Part shown: one piece after another, positions 1 through 8,775 of the stretch
Numbering within the stretch: position 1 is the stretch's first letter
How the letters are laid out: the number at the start of each line of letters is the position of its first letter
Assembly: GCA_007121485.1 (NCBI GenBank)
Contig: SKKM01000102.1
Span: 1 to 8,848 of the forward strand
Direction of reading: 5' to 3'
DNA length: 8,848 bases
Origin: Wenzhouxiangella sp.
Lineage (GTDB): Bacteria > Pseudomonadota > Gammaproteobacteria > Xanthomonadales > Wenzhouxiangellaceae
Notes under the pieces: generated by a model
Database searches by the model: none
What the model saw: only the letters and a program-made list of their open reading frames with translations
What the model was told of the DNA's origin: nothing
Translations under genes and position numbers: made by a program

Positions 1-376
1 CCTTGACGTCGCGGCTGGCCACGGCGTTCAGGGCCTTGCCCTGCGGCCCGAAGATCTTGCCGTTGGCGCTCAGCAGGTCGGCCCGCTCCATGCCGGGGCC
101 GCGCGGCCGCGCGCCGACCAGAATGGCGTAGTCGGTGTCCTTGAAGCCTTCTTCCAGGTCGGTGGTGGCGACGATGCCGGCCAGCAGCGGGAAGGCGGCG
201 TCTTCCAGTTCCATGACCACCCCTTTGAGCATGTCCAGCGCTGGCGGAATCTCGATCAGCTGCAGGATGACCGGCTGGTTGGGGCCGAGCAGATCGCCCG
301 AGGCGATGCGGAAGCAGAGCTGGTAGCCGATCTGGCCGGCCGCGCCGGTGATGGCGATGCGCTTGGGATGGGTCAT
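1..376 (-). CDS. mdh: malate dehydrogenase, N-terminal part (runs off the left edge)
   Basis: NAD-dependent malate dehydrogenase of the TCA cycle, interconverting malate and oxaloacetate in the cytoplasm. I translated the reverse strand from the ATG at 376-374 and obtained 125 residues with no stop before the window edge. The start reads MTHPKRIAITGAAGQIGY, whose G11-A-A-G14-Q-I-G17 is the Rossmann dinucleotide loop. QPVILQLIEIPPA and KGVVMELEDAAFPLL follow, as in the family subgroup resembling cytosolic enzymes. Then comes the substrate-binding mobile loop with R92 and R98 in RGPGMER. The start is supported by GGAG six bases upstream. The catalytic histidine and the rest of the protein (full length about 325-330 residues in this subgroup) lie outside the window. 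Lactate dehydrogenase is unlikely because of the match to the MDH-specific N-terminus. Confidence 0.93.
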   Translation of the reverse strand, partial: MTHPKRIAITGAAGQIGYQLCFRIASGDLLGPNQPVILQLIEIPPALDMLKGVVMELEDAAFPLLAGIVATTDLEEGFKDTDYAILVGARPRGPGMERADLLSANGKIFGPQGKALNAVASRDVK

Positions 377-429
377 GGGGTTCTCCGGGATGGCTGAAGG
401 TATCCAAACATTTTAACGCGATACTCGGC

Positions 430-449
430 ACCGGGGACCAGCGCCCGGT
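430..449. promoter_or_regulatory. 6-bp inverted repeat in the divergent mdh / secreted-protein gap
   Basis: The 118-base gap (377-494) separates two divergent genes and must hold both promoters. It contains ACCGGG, an 8-base spacer, then CCCGGT, a perfect 6-bp inverted repeat that could be an operator or a small hairpin, or chance in GC-rich DNA. On the minus strand a TAAAAT box about 35 bases upstream of mdh resembles a -10 element, but I find no matching -35. No convincing promoter is visible for the plus-strand gene. Confidence 0.2.
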
Positions 450-494
450 TTCGGGGTATGGTATGAAGTTCACGACATTGACCTGGACAAGACC

Positions 495-1058
495 ATGTTG
501 AAGAAAATGCTGGCGCCGGCGGCGCTGATGCTGGGCTTCGGGGTACAGGCCGGCCCGCTGGACGACTACTGGGCCAACCTGCAGACACTGTGCGGGCAGG
601 CTTTCGAAGGCGAATTGATCACGCATCCCGAGGGCGAGTACGGTTTCGTCGACCAGCGCCTGGTGATGCATGTGCGTGACTGCGGCGAGGACCGCATCCG
701 CATCCCCTTCGTGGTCGGCGACAACTACTCGCGCACCTGGGTGCTGACGCGCAAGGGCGATCGGCTGGAACTCAAGCACGATCACCGCTACCCCGACGGC
801 AGCTCCGAGGAGCAGACCATGTACGGCGGCACGAGCACCAACCAGGGTCGGGCCAACGAGCAGTACTTTCCGGCCGATGAGCAGACCCGCGAGGTGATCG
901 AGGCGGCGTTTTCCAACGTCTGGGTGATGCGGGTCTACCCTGGGGAAACCTTCACCTACGGCCTGTGGCGCCTGGGCACGCCACGCGTGTTCCAGGTCGA
1001 TTTCGATCTGAGCACGCCGATCGATCCGCCCGACGCGCCCTGGGGCTGGGAAGACTGA
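495..1058 (+). CDS. small secreted protein of unknown function
   Basis: I do not recognise a named family. The 187-residue product starts with a clear Sec signal peptide: positive residues (KK at 3-4), a hydrophobic core rich in Ala, Leu and Met, and a likely signal peptidase I site after GVQA at 19, leaving GPLDDYW as the mature end. There is no lipobox cysteine, so it is probably periplasmic or exported rather than a lipoprotein. The mature part has exactly two cysteines (C33 and C63), which could form a disulfide, several tryptophans, and a C-terminal stretch with YPGETFTYGLWRLG, VFQVDFDLS and PPDAPWGW that looks like a conserved beta-rich module. No catalytic motif is visible. The start is the only reasonable ATG in frame before the signal peptide; the ribosome site is weak (GGA seven bases upstream). 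It is divergent from mdh and convergent with egtD, with only 8 bases between the two stops, so it is probably transcribed alone. Confidence 0.85.
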   Translation: MLKKMLAPAALMLGFGVQAGPLDDYWANLQTLCGQAFEGELITHPEGEYGFVDQRLVMHVRDCGEDRIRIPFVVGDNYSRTWVLTRKGDRLELKHDHRYPDGSSEEQTMYGGTSTNQGRANEQYFPADEQTREVIEAAFSNVWVMRVYPGETFTYGLWRLGTPRVFQVDFDLSTPIDPPDAPWGWED

Positions 1059-1066
1059 ATAGCGCC

Positions 1067-2023
1067 TTACGGCTCGGCCTGTTCCAGCCAGTGCATGCTG
1101 AACAGGCCGGCCGGATCCTTCCACACATGGCGTGAGGCCAGGCCGGCGCGGGCAGCGAGTGCCCGGAAATCGTCGACCGAGTACTTGTGACTGGACTCGG
1201 TATGGATGCCGTCACCCGCGGCGAACTCGAAGCGCTGCCCGTCCAGCCCGATGACGGTGTCGCGGGTGGCCACCAGGTGCATTTCGATGCGGTTTTCCTC
1301 GCGATTGAAGCGCGCCTCGTGGGCGAAGGCGTCGACGTCCAGTTCGGCATCGAGTTCGTTGCGCATCCGAACCAGCAGGTTCAGGTTGAAGTCGGCGGTG
1401 ATGCCGGCCGCGTCGTCGTAGGCGGCCACCAGCTGGGATTCGGGTTTCATCAGGTCGACGCCGATCAGGATGGCACCGCCGGCGCGCGCGATGCGACCCA
1501 TGCGGCGCAGGAATTCGATCGCCTCGGCGTGGTCGAAATTGCCGATGGTGGAGCCCGGAAAGTAAACGACCCTGCGCCGCGACGGCGGGTCGAGCTGCAG
1601 CCGCTCGGCGTCGATATCCCGGGTGTAATCGGCCTGCAGTGGCCGGATCTCGATATCGGGGAAGTCGGAAGCCAGTTGCCTGGCCGAGACCTTGAGCGCC
1701 GCCGCCGAAATTTCGATCGGCGTGTAGGCGCGCGGACGTTCCAGTCCGGCCAGCAGCTTGCGCGTCTTGATCCCGGCGCCCGAGCCGAACTCGATGACGT
1801 GTGCCCCGGGTCCCACGCGCTCGCCGATCTCGCCCAAGTGCTGCTCGTGCAGGGCCAGGTCGGCCCGGGTCAGGTAGTACTCCGGACACTCGCAGATGGC
1901 CTCGAACAGTTCCGAGCCGCGGGCATCGTAGAAGTACTTGCAGGGCAGTGTGCGCGGCTTGGCGGAAAGGCCGTCAATCACGTCGGCCAGGAAGGCCGCG
2001 CGCGCTTTCTTGCCGATGCTCAT
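1067..2023 (-). CDS. egtD: L-histidine N-alpha-methyltransferase (ergothioneine synthesis)
   Basis: Transfers three methyl groups from S-adenosylmethionine to the alpha-amino group of histidine to give hercynine, the first step of ergothioneine synthesis; cytoplasmic. The 318-residue product is full length for the family (about 320). In order it shows FEAICECPEYYLTRAD (residues 40-55, family signature with substrate-side tyrosines), the SAM loop VIEFGSGAGIKTRKLL (76-91), YTPIEIS (100-106), then FPGSTIGNF and GVDLMKP. Next is FNLNLLVRMRNEL, which carries the asparagine expected to bind histidine. Near the C-terminus, TESSHKYS matches the Glu-x-Ser substrate-binding pair known in mycobacterial EgtD. 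Although the reading frame is open upstream, the ATG at 2023 is the real start: it gives the conserved N-terminus, and its ATGA overlaps the egtB stop by 4 bases, implying translational coupling. The ribosome site itself is weak (CGGGATA). Confidence 0.95.
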   Translation of the reverse strand: MSIGKKARAAFLADVIDGLSAKPRTLPCKYFYDARGSELFEAICECPEYYLTRADLALHEQHLGEIGERVGPGAHVIEFGSGAGIKTRKLLAGLERPRAYTPIEISAAALKVSARQLASDFPDIEIRPLQADYTRDIDAERLQLDPPSRRRVVYFPGSTIGNFDHAEAIEFLRRMGRIARAGGAILIGVDLMKPESQLVAAYDDAAGITADFNLNLLVRMRNELDAELDVDAFAHEARFNREENRIEMHLVATRDTVIGLDGQRFEFAAGDGIHTESSHKYSVDDFRALAARAGLASRHVWKDPAGLFSMHWLEQAEP

Positions 2024-3345
2024 CCGTCGATATCCCGGGCCAGGCGCAGGCCGGAGAACTGCCAGCGACTGCCGGGATAGAAGAAATTGCGGTAGCTGGC
2101 GCGAACGTGGCCGGGCGGGGTGGCGCAGCTGCCGCCCTTGAGCACCATCTGGTTGGCCATGAACTTGCCGTTGTACTCGCCGACCGCGCCAGGCGGTGGG
2201 CGAAAGCCGGGGTAGGGGGCGTAGCTGGAGGCGGTCCACTCCCACACATCGCCGAACATCTGCACCAGCCGCCCCTGGTCGGCCGCGCTGGCCGGATGGT
2301 AGCGCTCGCAATCGGCGAAATGACCTGCTACCGCCATGCCGTTGGCCGCCGTCTCCCATTCAAATTCGGTCGGCAGACGCGCGCCGGCCCACTGGGCATA
2401 GGCATGGGCCTCGTAGAAGCTGATGTGACAGACCGGCTCGTCCGGATCCAGGTCGCGCCAGCACCCCAGGGTCTGCAGCATCCACTGCTCGTCCTCGCGC
2501 TGCCAGTACAGGGGCGCCTCGATCCTTTCCTGCTGGATGAAGGCCCAGCCGTCCGACAGCCACAGCTGCGGGTCGCGGTAGCCGCCGTCGGCAATGAACT
2601 CGGCGTATTCGCCGCAGGTCACCGGGCGCCGCGCGAGCTGAAAGTCGCGCAGCAGCACCTCGTGGCGCGGTGATTCGTTGTCGAACGCGAAGCTCGAGCC
2701 TGCGTGGCCGACCGCGACCACGCCGCCTGCGACATCGACCCAGGCCTGTGTCGCCGCCGGTCCGCGGGGCTCGGGCGAACGGGTCCAGGCCGGCGCCAGC
2801 GGGTTGAAGCTCAGCGCGTGCTTGAAATCGGTGACCATCAGCTCCTGATGCTGCTGCTCGTGATTCAGGCCCAGCACGACGATGCCCGCAAGGGTTTCCA
2901 GCTGTGCATTCGATGCATCGGACAGCAGCCGGGTCACGGCCTCGTCGACCTGCTCGCGGTAGCTGCCGATCTCTTCGCTGTCCGGGCGCGACATCAGTCC
3001 GCGCCGGGTGCGCGGAAACTGCTCGCCGATGCCGTTGTAGTAGGAATTGAACAGGTAGGCGTAGTGCGGGCTGACCGGCTCATGCTGTCGGTCGTGCGGC
3101 CCGAGCAGGAAAGTCTCGAAGAACCAGGTCGTGTGAGCCCGATGCCATTTCAGCGGGCTGGCGTCCGGCATGGACTGCAGGTTCTGGTCTTCCGGACTCA
3201 GGCCGGCGACCATGCGCTCGGTGGTCTGGCGTACCTGGCGGAACTGGCGAATCAGTTCATCTCGGCCCAGACGGGCTGGCGGCAGATCGTTGAAGGTCAA
3301 GGCGTCGGCATCGACGCGGTCGAGCAGGGCTTGTGCGGTACTCAT
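2020..3345 (-). CDS. egtB: ergothioneine biosynthesis sulfoxide synthase EgtB
   Basis: Non-heme iron enzyme that joins hercynine to a thiol (gamma-glutamylcysteine or cysteine) with oxygen, making the sulfoxide intermediate of ergothioneine. The 441-residue protein has the two-domain family layout. An N-terminal DinB-like four-helix domain carries the iron ligands: H71 in SPLKWHRAH, and H162 and H166 in NHEQQHQE (numbered from the ATG). A C-terminal FGE-sulfatase-like domain runs from about 200 to the end, with RLPTEFEWE, FGDVWEWTAS, YNGKFMANQMVLKGGS and YRNFFYPGSRWQFSGLRLA. A tandem tyrosine (Y102, Y103 in FNSYYNGIGEQ) resembles the type II EgtB of Chloracidobacterium, and neither egtA nor egtC is adjacent, so cysteine as the direct thiol donor is plausible (inference). 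I chose the ATG at 3345; a GTG at 3369 would add 8 residues. Neither start has a strong ribosome site. The gene lies first in an egtB-egtD pair, 113 bases after pilR on the same strand. Confidence 0.94.
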   Translation of the reverse strand: MSTAQALLDRVDADALTFNDLPPARLGRDELIRQFRQVRQTTERMVAGLSPEDQNLQSMPDASPLKWHRAHTTWFFETFLLGPHDRQHEPVSPHYAYLFNSYYNGIGEQFPRTRRGLMSRPDSEEIGSYREQVDEAVTRLLSDASNAQLETLAGIVVLGLNHEQQHQELMVTDFKHALSFNPLAPAWTRSPEPRGPAATQAWVDVAGGVVAVGHAGSSFAFDNESPRHEVLLRDFQLARRPVTCGEYAEFIADGGYRDPQLWLSDGWAFIQQERIEAPLYWQREDEQWMLQTLGCWRDLDPDEPVCHISFYEAHAYAQWAGARLPTEFEWETAANGMAVAGHFADCERYHPASAADQGRLVQMFGDVWEWTASSYAPYPGFRPPPGAVGEYNGKFMANQMVLKGGSCATPPGHVRASYRNFFYPGSRWQFSGLRLARDIDG

Positions 3346-3458
3346 GTCGTCCCGGGTGGATGTGATCACGGCGGCAGGCGAATCCCCTCAGATCGAATGC
3401 CACCCCGAAATTGTGGCACATGGACATGAAGCTTTCCCGAAACGGGCCCGAGAGCCGC
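3346..3458. other. gap between pilR end and egtB start; no clear promoter or terminator
   Basis: The 113 bases between two co-directional minus-strand genes should hold any egtB promoter and any pilR terminator. I see only weak elements: a 4-bp hairpin CCCG-AAA-CGGG (3436-3446) just after the pilR stop, without a T-run, and a short palindrome TGTGGCACA. No matched -35/-10 pair and no sigma-54 (GG-N10-GC type) promoter stands out. Read-through from pilSR into egtBD therefore cannot be excluded. Confidence 0.3.
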
Positions 3459-4880
3459 CTAGTCGATGCCGTATTTCTTGAGCTTGTAGCGCAGGGAGCG
3501 GAAGGTGATGCCGAGCTGGCGGGCTGCCTCGGTCTTGTTGTAGCGCGCCTCGCGCAGCGCGTTTTCCAGAATCTGGCGCTCGACTTCCTCGATGTAGTCG
3601 TCCAGGTTGCCCTCGACGGGGCAGATCGCCTGGGTCTGCAGGCGCTCCGGCTCGGCTTCCAGGCTCAGGTCCCTGCCGTTGATCATCGAGCCTTCGGCCA
3701 GCGTGATGGCGCGCTGCAGGATGTTGATCAGTTCGCGCACGTTGCCCGAGAACGGGTGGCTGACCAGCGCCTGGATCGCGTCTTCGCTGAGCTGGCGCGG
3801 CGACTCGCCCCATTGTTCGGCGATGGACTTGAGGAAATGGTTGGCCAGCTGGGGGATATCCACGGGCCGTTCTCTCAGCGACGGCATGATCAGCTCGATC
3901 ACGTTGAGCCGGTAATACAGGTCGTTGCGGAAGTCGCCGGCTTCGACCAGGGGTTTGAGCGCCTTGTGGCTGGCCGACAGGATGCGCACATCGATGCGCA
4001 ATTCCTTGCGCCCGCCGATCGGCCGCACGGTTTTTTCCTGGATCACGCGCAAAAGCTTGACCTGCATGTTCAGCGGCAGGTCGGCGACCTCGTCGAGAAA
4101 CAGGGTGCCGCCGTTGGCTGCCTGGAACAGGCCCTCCTTGTCGCTGTCGGCGCCGGTGAAGCTGCCGCGCATGTGGCCGAAGAACTCGCTTTCCATCAGT
4201 TCCGAGGGAATGGCCCCGCAGTTGACGGCCACGAATGGCTGGTCGGCGCGCGGTCCGAGGTCGTGGATCAGGCGTGCGGCCAGTTCCTTGCCGGTGCCCG
4301 AATCACCGGAAATCAGCACCGGCGCCAGGCTGCGCGCCAGCTTGCTGATGGTGCGCCGGACCCGCAGGATGGCCTCGGACTCGCCGATCAGCCGTTGTCT
4401 GAGCATGGCCTGCTCACCGTCGCCGGGTTCGACGGGCTCCGACGCATCGGCGGCTGCCGGCCTGGCCTCTTTGGCCGGCGCGCGCTCGCTCTTGGTCTCC
4501 AGGTCGTCGCTGTGCATCTGCAGGGCGGTTCGGACCAGGCCGCGCAGGGATTCCAGGTCGACCGGCTTGGATACGAAGTCGAAGGCGCCGCACTTGAGCG
4601 CGGTGACCGCATCCTCGACCTTGCCGTAGGCGGTGATCATGGCCACCGGAAGCTGGGGATGGTCGCGGCTGATTTCCTTGATCAGGCTGAGCCCGTTGCC
4701 GTCCGGCAGGCGCATGTCGGTCAGACACAGGGCGAACGGGCCGTTCGAGGCCAGCTGGCGTCGCGCGGCCGACAGGTCCTCTGCCGTCTCGACGTCCAGG
4801 CCCATGCGGCTGAGCGTCATGTCCAGCAGTTCGCGGAGATCGGGTTCGTCGTCGACGACCAGCGCGCGCGGTTGGCTCAT
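3459..4880 (-). CDS. pilR: sigma-54-dependent response regulator PilR
   Basis: NtrC-family response regulator that, when phosphorylated by PilS, activates sigma-54 transcription, classically of the type IV major pilin gene pilA. The 473-residue product has three domains. The receiver (1-120) has D10-D11, phospho-acceptor D55 in LTDMRLPDG, T83 and K105. After a Pro/Ala/Glu-rich linker (about 130-158), the AAA+ domain has Walker A GDSGTGKE (192-199), the sigma-54-contacting loop GSFTGA (239-244) and Walker B TLFLDE (259-264). The C-terminal Fis-type helix-turn-helix reads NKTEAARQLGITFRSLRYKL. The GSFTGA loop in place of the usual GAFTGA and the TFRSLRYKLKKYGID ending are, as I recall, typical of PilR rather than NtrC, as is the PilS-type kinase next to it. 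The ATG at 4880 has AGGGAG five bases upstream and overlaps the pilS stop as ATGA; the in-frame upstream extension is discarded because it lies inside pilS and precedes the receiver fold. Confidence 0.93.
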   Translation of the reverse strand: MSQPRALVVDDEPDLRELLDMTLSRMGLDVETAEDLSAARRQLASNGPFALCLTDMRLPDGNGLSLIKEISRDHPQLPVAMITAYGKVEDAVTALKCGAFDFVSKPVDLESLRGLVRTALQMHSDDLETKSERAPAKEARPAAADASEPVEPGDGEQAMLRQRLIGESEAILRVRRTISKLARSLAPVLISGDSGTGKELAARLIHDLGPRADQPFVAVNCGAIPSELMESEFFGHMRGSFTGADSDKEGLFQAANGGTLFLDEVADLPLNMQVKLLRVIQEKTVRPIGGRKELRIDVRILSASHKALKPLVEAGDFRNDLYYRLNVIELIMPSLRERPVDIPQLANHFLKSIAEQWGESPRQLSEDAIQALVSHPFSGNVRELINILQRAITLAEGSMINGRDLSLEAEPERLQTQAICPVEGNLDDYIEEVERQILENALREARYNKTEAARQLGITFRSLRYKLKKYGID

Positions 4881-6532
4881 GCGGGCTCCCTCATGCTGTT
4901 GAACACCTTGCGGCTGTTTTCTGCCAGCGGGGCATCGGAGGACTCGGGTCGACGCAGCAGGATTCTGAAACAGGCGCCCGCGTTCGGTATCTGCACGTAT
5001 TCCAGCGGTGCCTGGTTGGCGTCGCACAGCTGGCGGGCCAGGTACAGCCCCAGCCCGGAGCCCTGGTTATGCGTGGTGAAGAACGGCTCGAACACCTGCG
5101 AGCGCTTGTCGAGCGGAATGCCGGGACCGTCATCGATGATGTCCAGGGCGACTTCGCGATGGCCGCGAATCGGGCTGACACGCACGGTGATCACCGGCGG
5201 GAGGTCGCTGGTTCGGGCGTGCTTGAGTGAATTCTCCATCAGGTTCCAGACTGCCTGGGTCAACTGGCCGGGGTCAATCATGACGATGATCGACGACGAT
5301 GGCAACTCCAGGCGCAGGTGATCCTCCGCCAGCTTATGGTAAGCGCCGAACTCCTGGACCAGCCGTCGAATCCAGCTGATCAGGTTGACCGACTCGATCC
5401 GGGCCCGTTCGCGGCGCGACAGCTTGAGCACGCTCTCGACGATGTCGTTCATGCGCGCGGAGTGATTGAGGATGATGCGCAGCAGCTTCTGGTCGGGCGG
5501 CGGCAGGTCCTCGGATTCATTCAGCAGCTGGGCGGCGTGACTGAGTGCGCCCAGCGGATTGCGGATTTCGTGGGCGATGCTGGCCGACAGGCGGGCCAGC
5601 GAGGCCTGGGCCAACTCCCTGGCCCGACGGCTGACCACCGACGTGTCTTCCAGGAACATCAGGGTCGCCGGGCTGTTGAGGCCCGGCATGTCCATCATGC
5701 TGGGGACGATGGCGACCTGGGTTGCCTGCAGCAGGATGCCTTCGTCCGGCGCCTTGCCCGTCGCTTTCCATCGGATCAGCCGGTCATGCAGCGGCGGCGC
5801 GATTTTCTTCAGGTCCCGCTCGCGCAGTGGCGGGTTGCCGAGCAGGTAGCGGGCCGACTCGTTCATCTGCCGGATCTGGTTGTTCTGGTCGACCACCAGA
5901 ACGCCGGAGCGCATGCGGTGGATGATCAGCTCGTTGACGCGCTCCAGGTTGGCCAGGTCGTTGCCGCGGCGTTCGGCCAGCAGCTGGTAGGTCCGGCCCC
6001 AGCGCCCCAGCAAGGCGGCGGCCAGCGCGGTGACGAATGCCGCGATGCCGTAGGAGGCGGCCAGCAGGGCAGACGGCCCGCTGATCTGGCCGTCGTTGAT
6101 GATCACCGCATCGGTCAGCAGGCCGATGGTGATCAGCGAGGCAAACAGCAGGGAGATGCGCAGCGGCAGCAACAGCGCCGACACGCCGACCACGAACAGC
6201 AGCAGCAGGGCCAGCCCGCTTTCCAGCGTGCCGAAGCAGTGCAGAACGATGCCGACCAGGATCAGGTCGGTCGACAGCGAAAACTGGGCCAGTTCCGAAG
6301 GCTTGACCTTGCGGCGCAGGTGAACCACCAGGAAGACCAAGGCGGCGCCGATGTAGGTCAGTGCGGCAGCCTGGGCCAGGAACAGCCGGTAGCCCGGCGG
6401 AATGCTCTCGATGGCCGGGCTGAAAGCCACCACGGCAATCGTCGAGGCAACGATCAGGCGAAAGGCGTTGAGATAATGAAGGGCACGCGCGATCAGGCCT
6501 TCATCGGCAGCTTGACTCGAGAATGCCTGCAC
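4877..6532 (-). CDS. pilS: type IV pilus sensor histidine kinase PilS
   Basis: Inner-membrane sensor kinase that phosphorylates PilR to set pilin expression; in Pseudomonas it is known to sense pilin level in the membrane. The 551-residue product has an N-terminal membrane region with about six hydrophobic segments (roughly 24-40, 49-71, 85-101, 105-122, 125-142 and 155-175). The characteristic linker GRWGRTYQLLAERRGNDL leads into a PAS-like segment (about 195-300). The kinase core follows: H-box SIAHEIRNPLGAL with phospho-acceptor H321, N-box NLMENSLKH (430-438), G1 DDGPG (467-471), F-box FEPFFTT (481-487) and G2 GSGLGL (491-496). All catalytic boxes are intact. The start is a GTG, well supported by AGGGAG six bases upstream. 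It is the first gene of a pilS-pilR pair and diverges from sucC. The PilR-type partner and the linker make PilS much more likely than NtrB. Confidence 0.93.
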   Translation of the reverse strand: MQAFSSQAADEGLIARALHYLNAFRLIVASTIAVVAFSPAIESIPPGYRLFLAQAAALTYIGAALVFLVVHLRRKVKPSELAQFSLSTDLILVGIVLHCFGTLESGLALLLLFVVGVSALLLPLRISLLFASLITIGLLTDAVIINDGQISGPSALLAASYGIAAFVTALAAALLGRWGRTYQLLAERRGNDLANLERVNELIIHRMRSGVLVVDQNNQIRQMNESARYLLGNPPLRERDLKKIAPPLHDRLIRWKATGKAPDEGILLQATQVAIVPSMMDMPGLNSPATLMFLEDTSVVSRRARELAQASLARLSASIAHEIRNPLGALSHAAQLLNESEDLPPPDQKLLRIILNHSARMNDIVESVLKLSRRERARIESVNLISWIRRLVQEFGAYHKLAEDHLRLELPSSSIIVMIDPGQLTQAVWNLMENSLKHARTSDLPPVITVRVSPIRGHREVALDIIDDGPGIPLDKRSQVFEPFFTTHNQGSGLGLYLARQLCDANQAPLEYVQIPNAGACFRILLRRPESSDAPLAENSRKVFNSMREPA

Positions 6533-6538
6533 TGCGTT

Positions 6539-6544
6539 CTCCCT
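6539..6544 (-). promoter_or_regulatory. ribosome binding site deciding the GTG start of pilS
   Basis: AGGGAG lies six bases upstream of the GTG at 6532. This near-ideal Shine-Dalgarno sequence decides the unusual start codon, since no ATG gives a comparable N-terminus ahead of the first membrane segment. Confidence 0.75.
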
Positions 6545-6576
6545 AAAAACCCCGTTGGTTGAGTTGGCCCGATCTC

Positions 6577-6596
6577 CGCGGCACTCAAATGCCGCG
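6577..6596. repeat. 7-bp perfect inverted repeat in the pilS leader
   Basis: CGCGGCA, six bases (CTCAAA), then TGCCGCG form a perfect 7-bp inverted repeat in the divergent pilS/sucC gap. It lies 44 bases upstream of the pilS GTG and 25 bases before the sucC -35 box. On the minus strand it would form a GC-rich hairpin near the start of the pilS transcript; as DNA it could be an operator. A TATACT box at 6606-6601 (minus) resembles a pilS -10 element, but no matching -35 is visible. There is no T-run directly after the stem, so it is not a standard terminator. Confidence 0.4.
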
Positions 6597-6620
6597 TGAC
6601 AGTATAGACCTGATCCAAAT

Positions 6621-6648
6621 TTGATAATTGGCCTTCCGGGTTTACAAT
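6621..6648 (+). promoter_or_regulatory. sigma-70 promoter of sucCD
   Basis: TTGATA (6621-6626), a 16-base spacer, and TACAAT (6643-6648) match the -35 and -10 consensus at four and five of six positions, in an AT-rich patch that stands out from the GC-rich surroundings. Transcription would begin near 6655 and give a leader of about 70 bases before the sucC ATG. This is the best promoter candidate in the window. Confidence 0.65.
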
Positions 6649-6724
6649 ATGGCGGTTTGGGCGCGGCTTCTCCACCCGGCCCAGTCCGTTGTTCATCCAG
6701 TTTTTCTCACCCAAGGGATTCAGC

Positions 6725-7888
<1,164 letters not shown>

Positions 7889-7902
7889 AGGAATTCAAAG
7901 CA

Positions 7903-8774
<872 letters not shown>

Positions 8775-8775
<1 letters not shown>

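Noticed and set aside
434..440. Single copy of GGGACCA in the mdh upstream gap
   Set aside because: One copy of a 7-mer in 8.8 kb of GC-rich DNA is easily due to chance; there is no tandem structure there.
1187..2080. A 297-codon plus-strand frame opposite egtD
   Set aside because: It is the antisense shadow of a clearly conserved methyltransferase, with no domain of its own.
2024..2359. N-terminal extension of the egtD frame into egtB
   Set aside because: It lies wholly inside egtB, reads as low-complexity sequence, and the family N-terminus starts at the ATGA overlap.
2704..3429. A 241-codon plus-strand frame opposite egtB
   Set aside because: It is the antisense shadow of egtB, without a credible ribosome site or motif.
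3436..3446. Rho-independent terminator after pilR
   Set aside because: The stem is only 4 bp and no T-run follows on the minus strand.
4881..5027. N-terminal extension of the pilR frame into pilS
   Set aside because: The receiver domain begins right after the ATG at 4880, which has a good ribosome site; the extension is out-of-frame pilS sequence.
3411..5321. A 636-codon open frame on the plus strand opposite pilR and pilS
   Set aside because: It is antisense to two genes with intact catalytic motifs and shows no recognisable domain; long antisense frames are expected where third codon positions are GC-rich.
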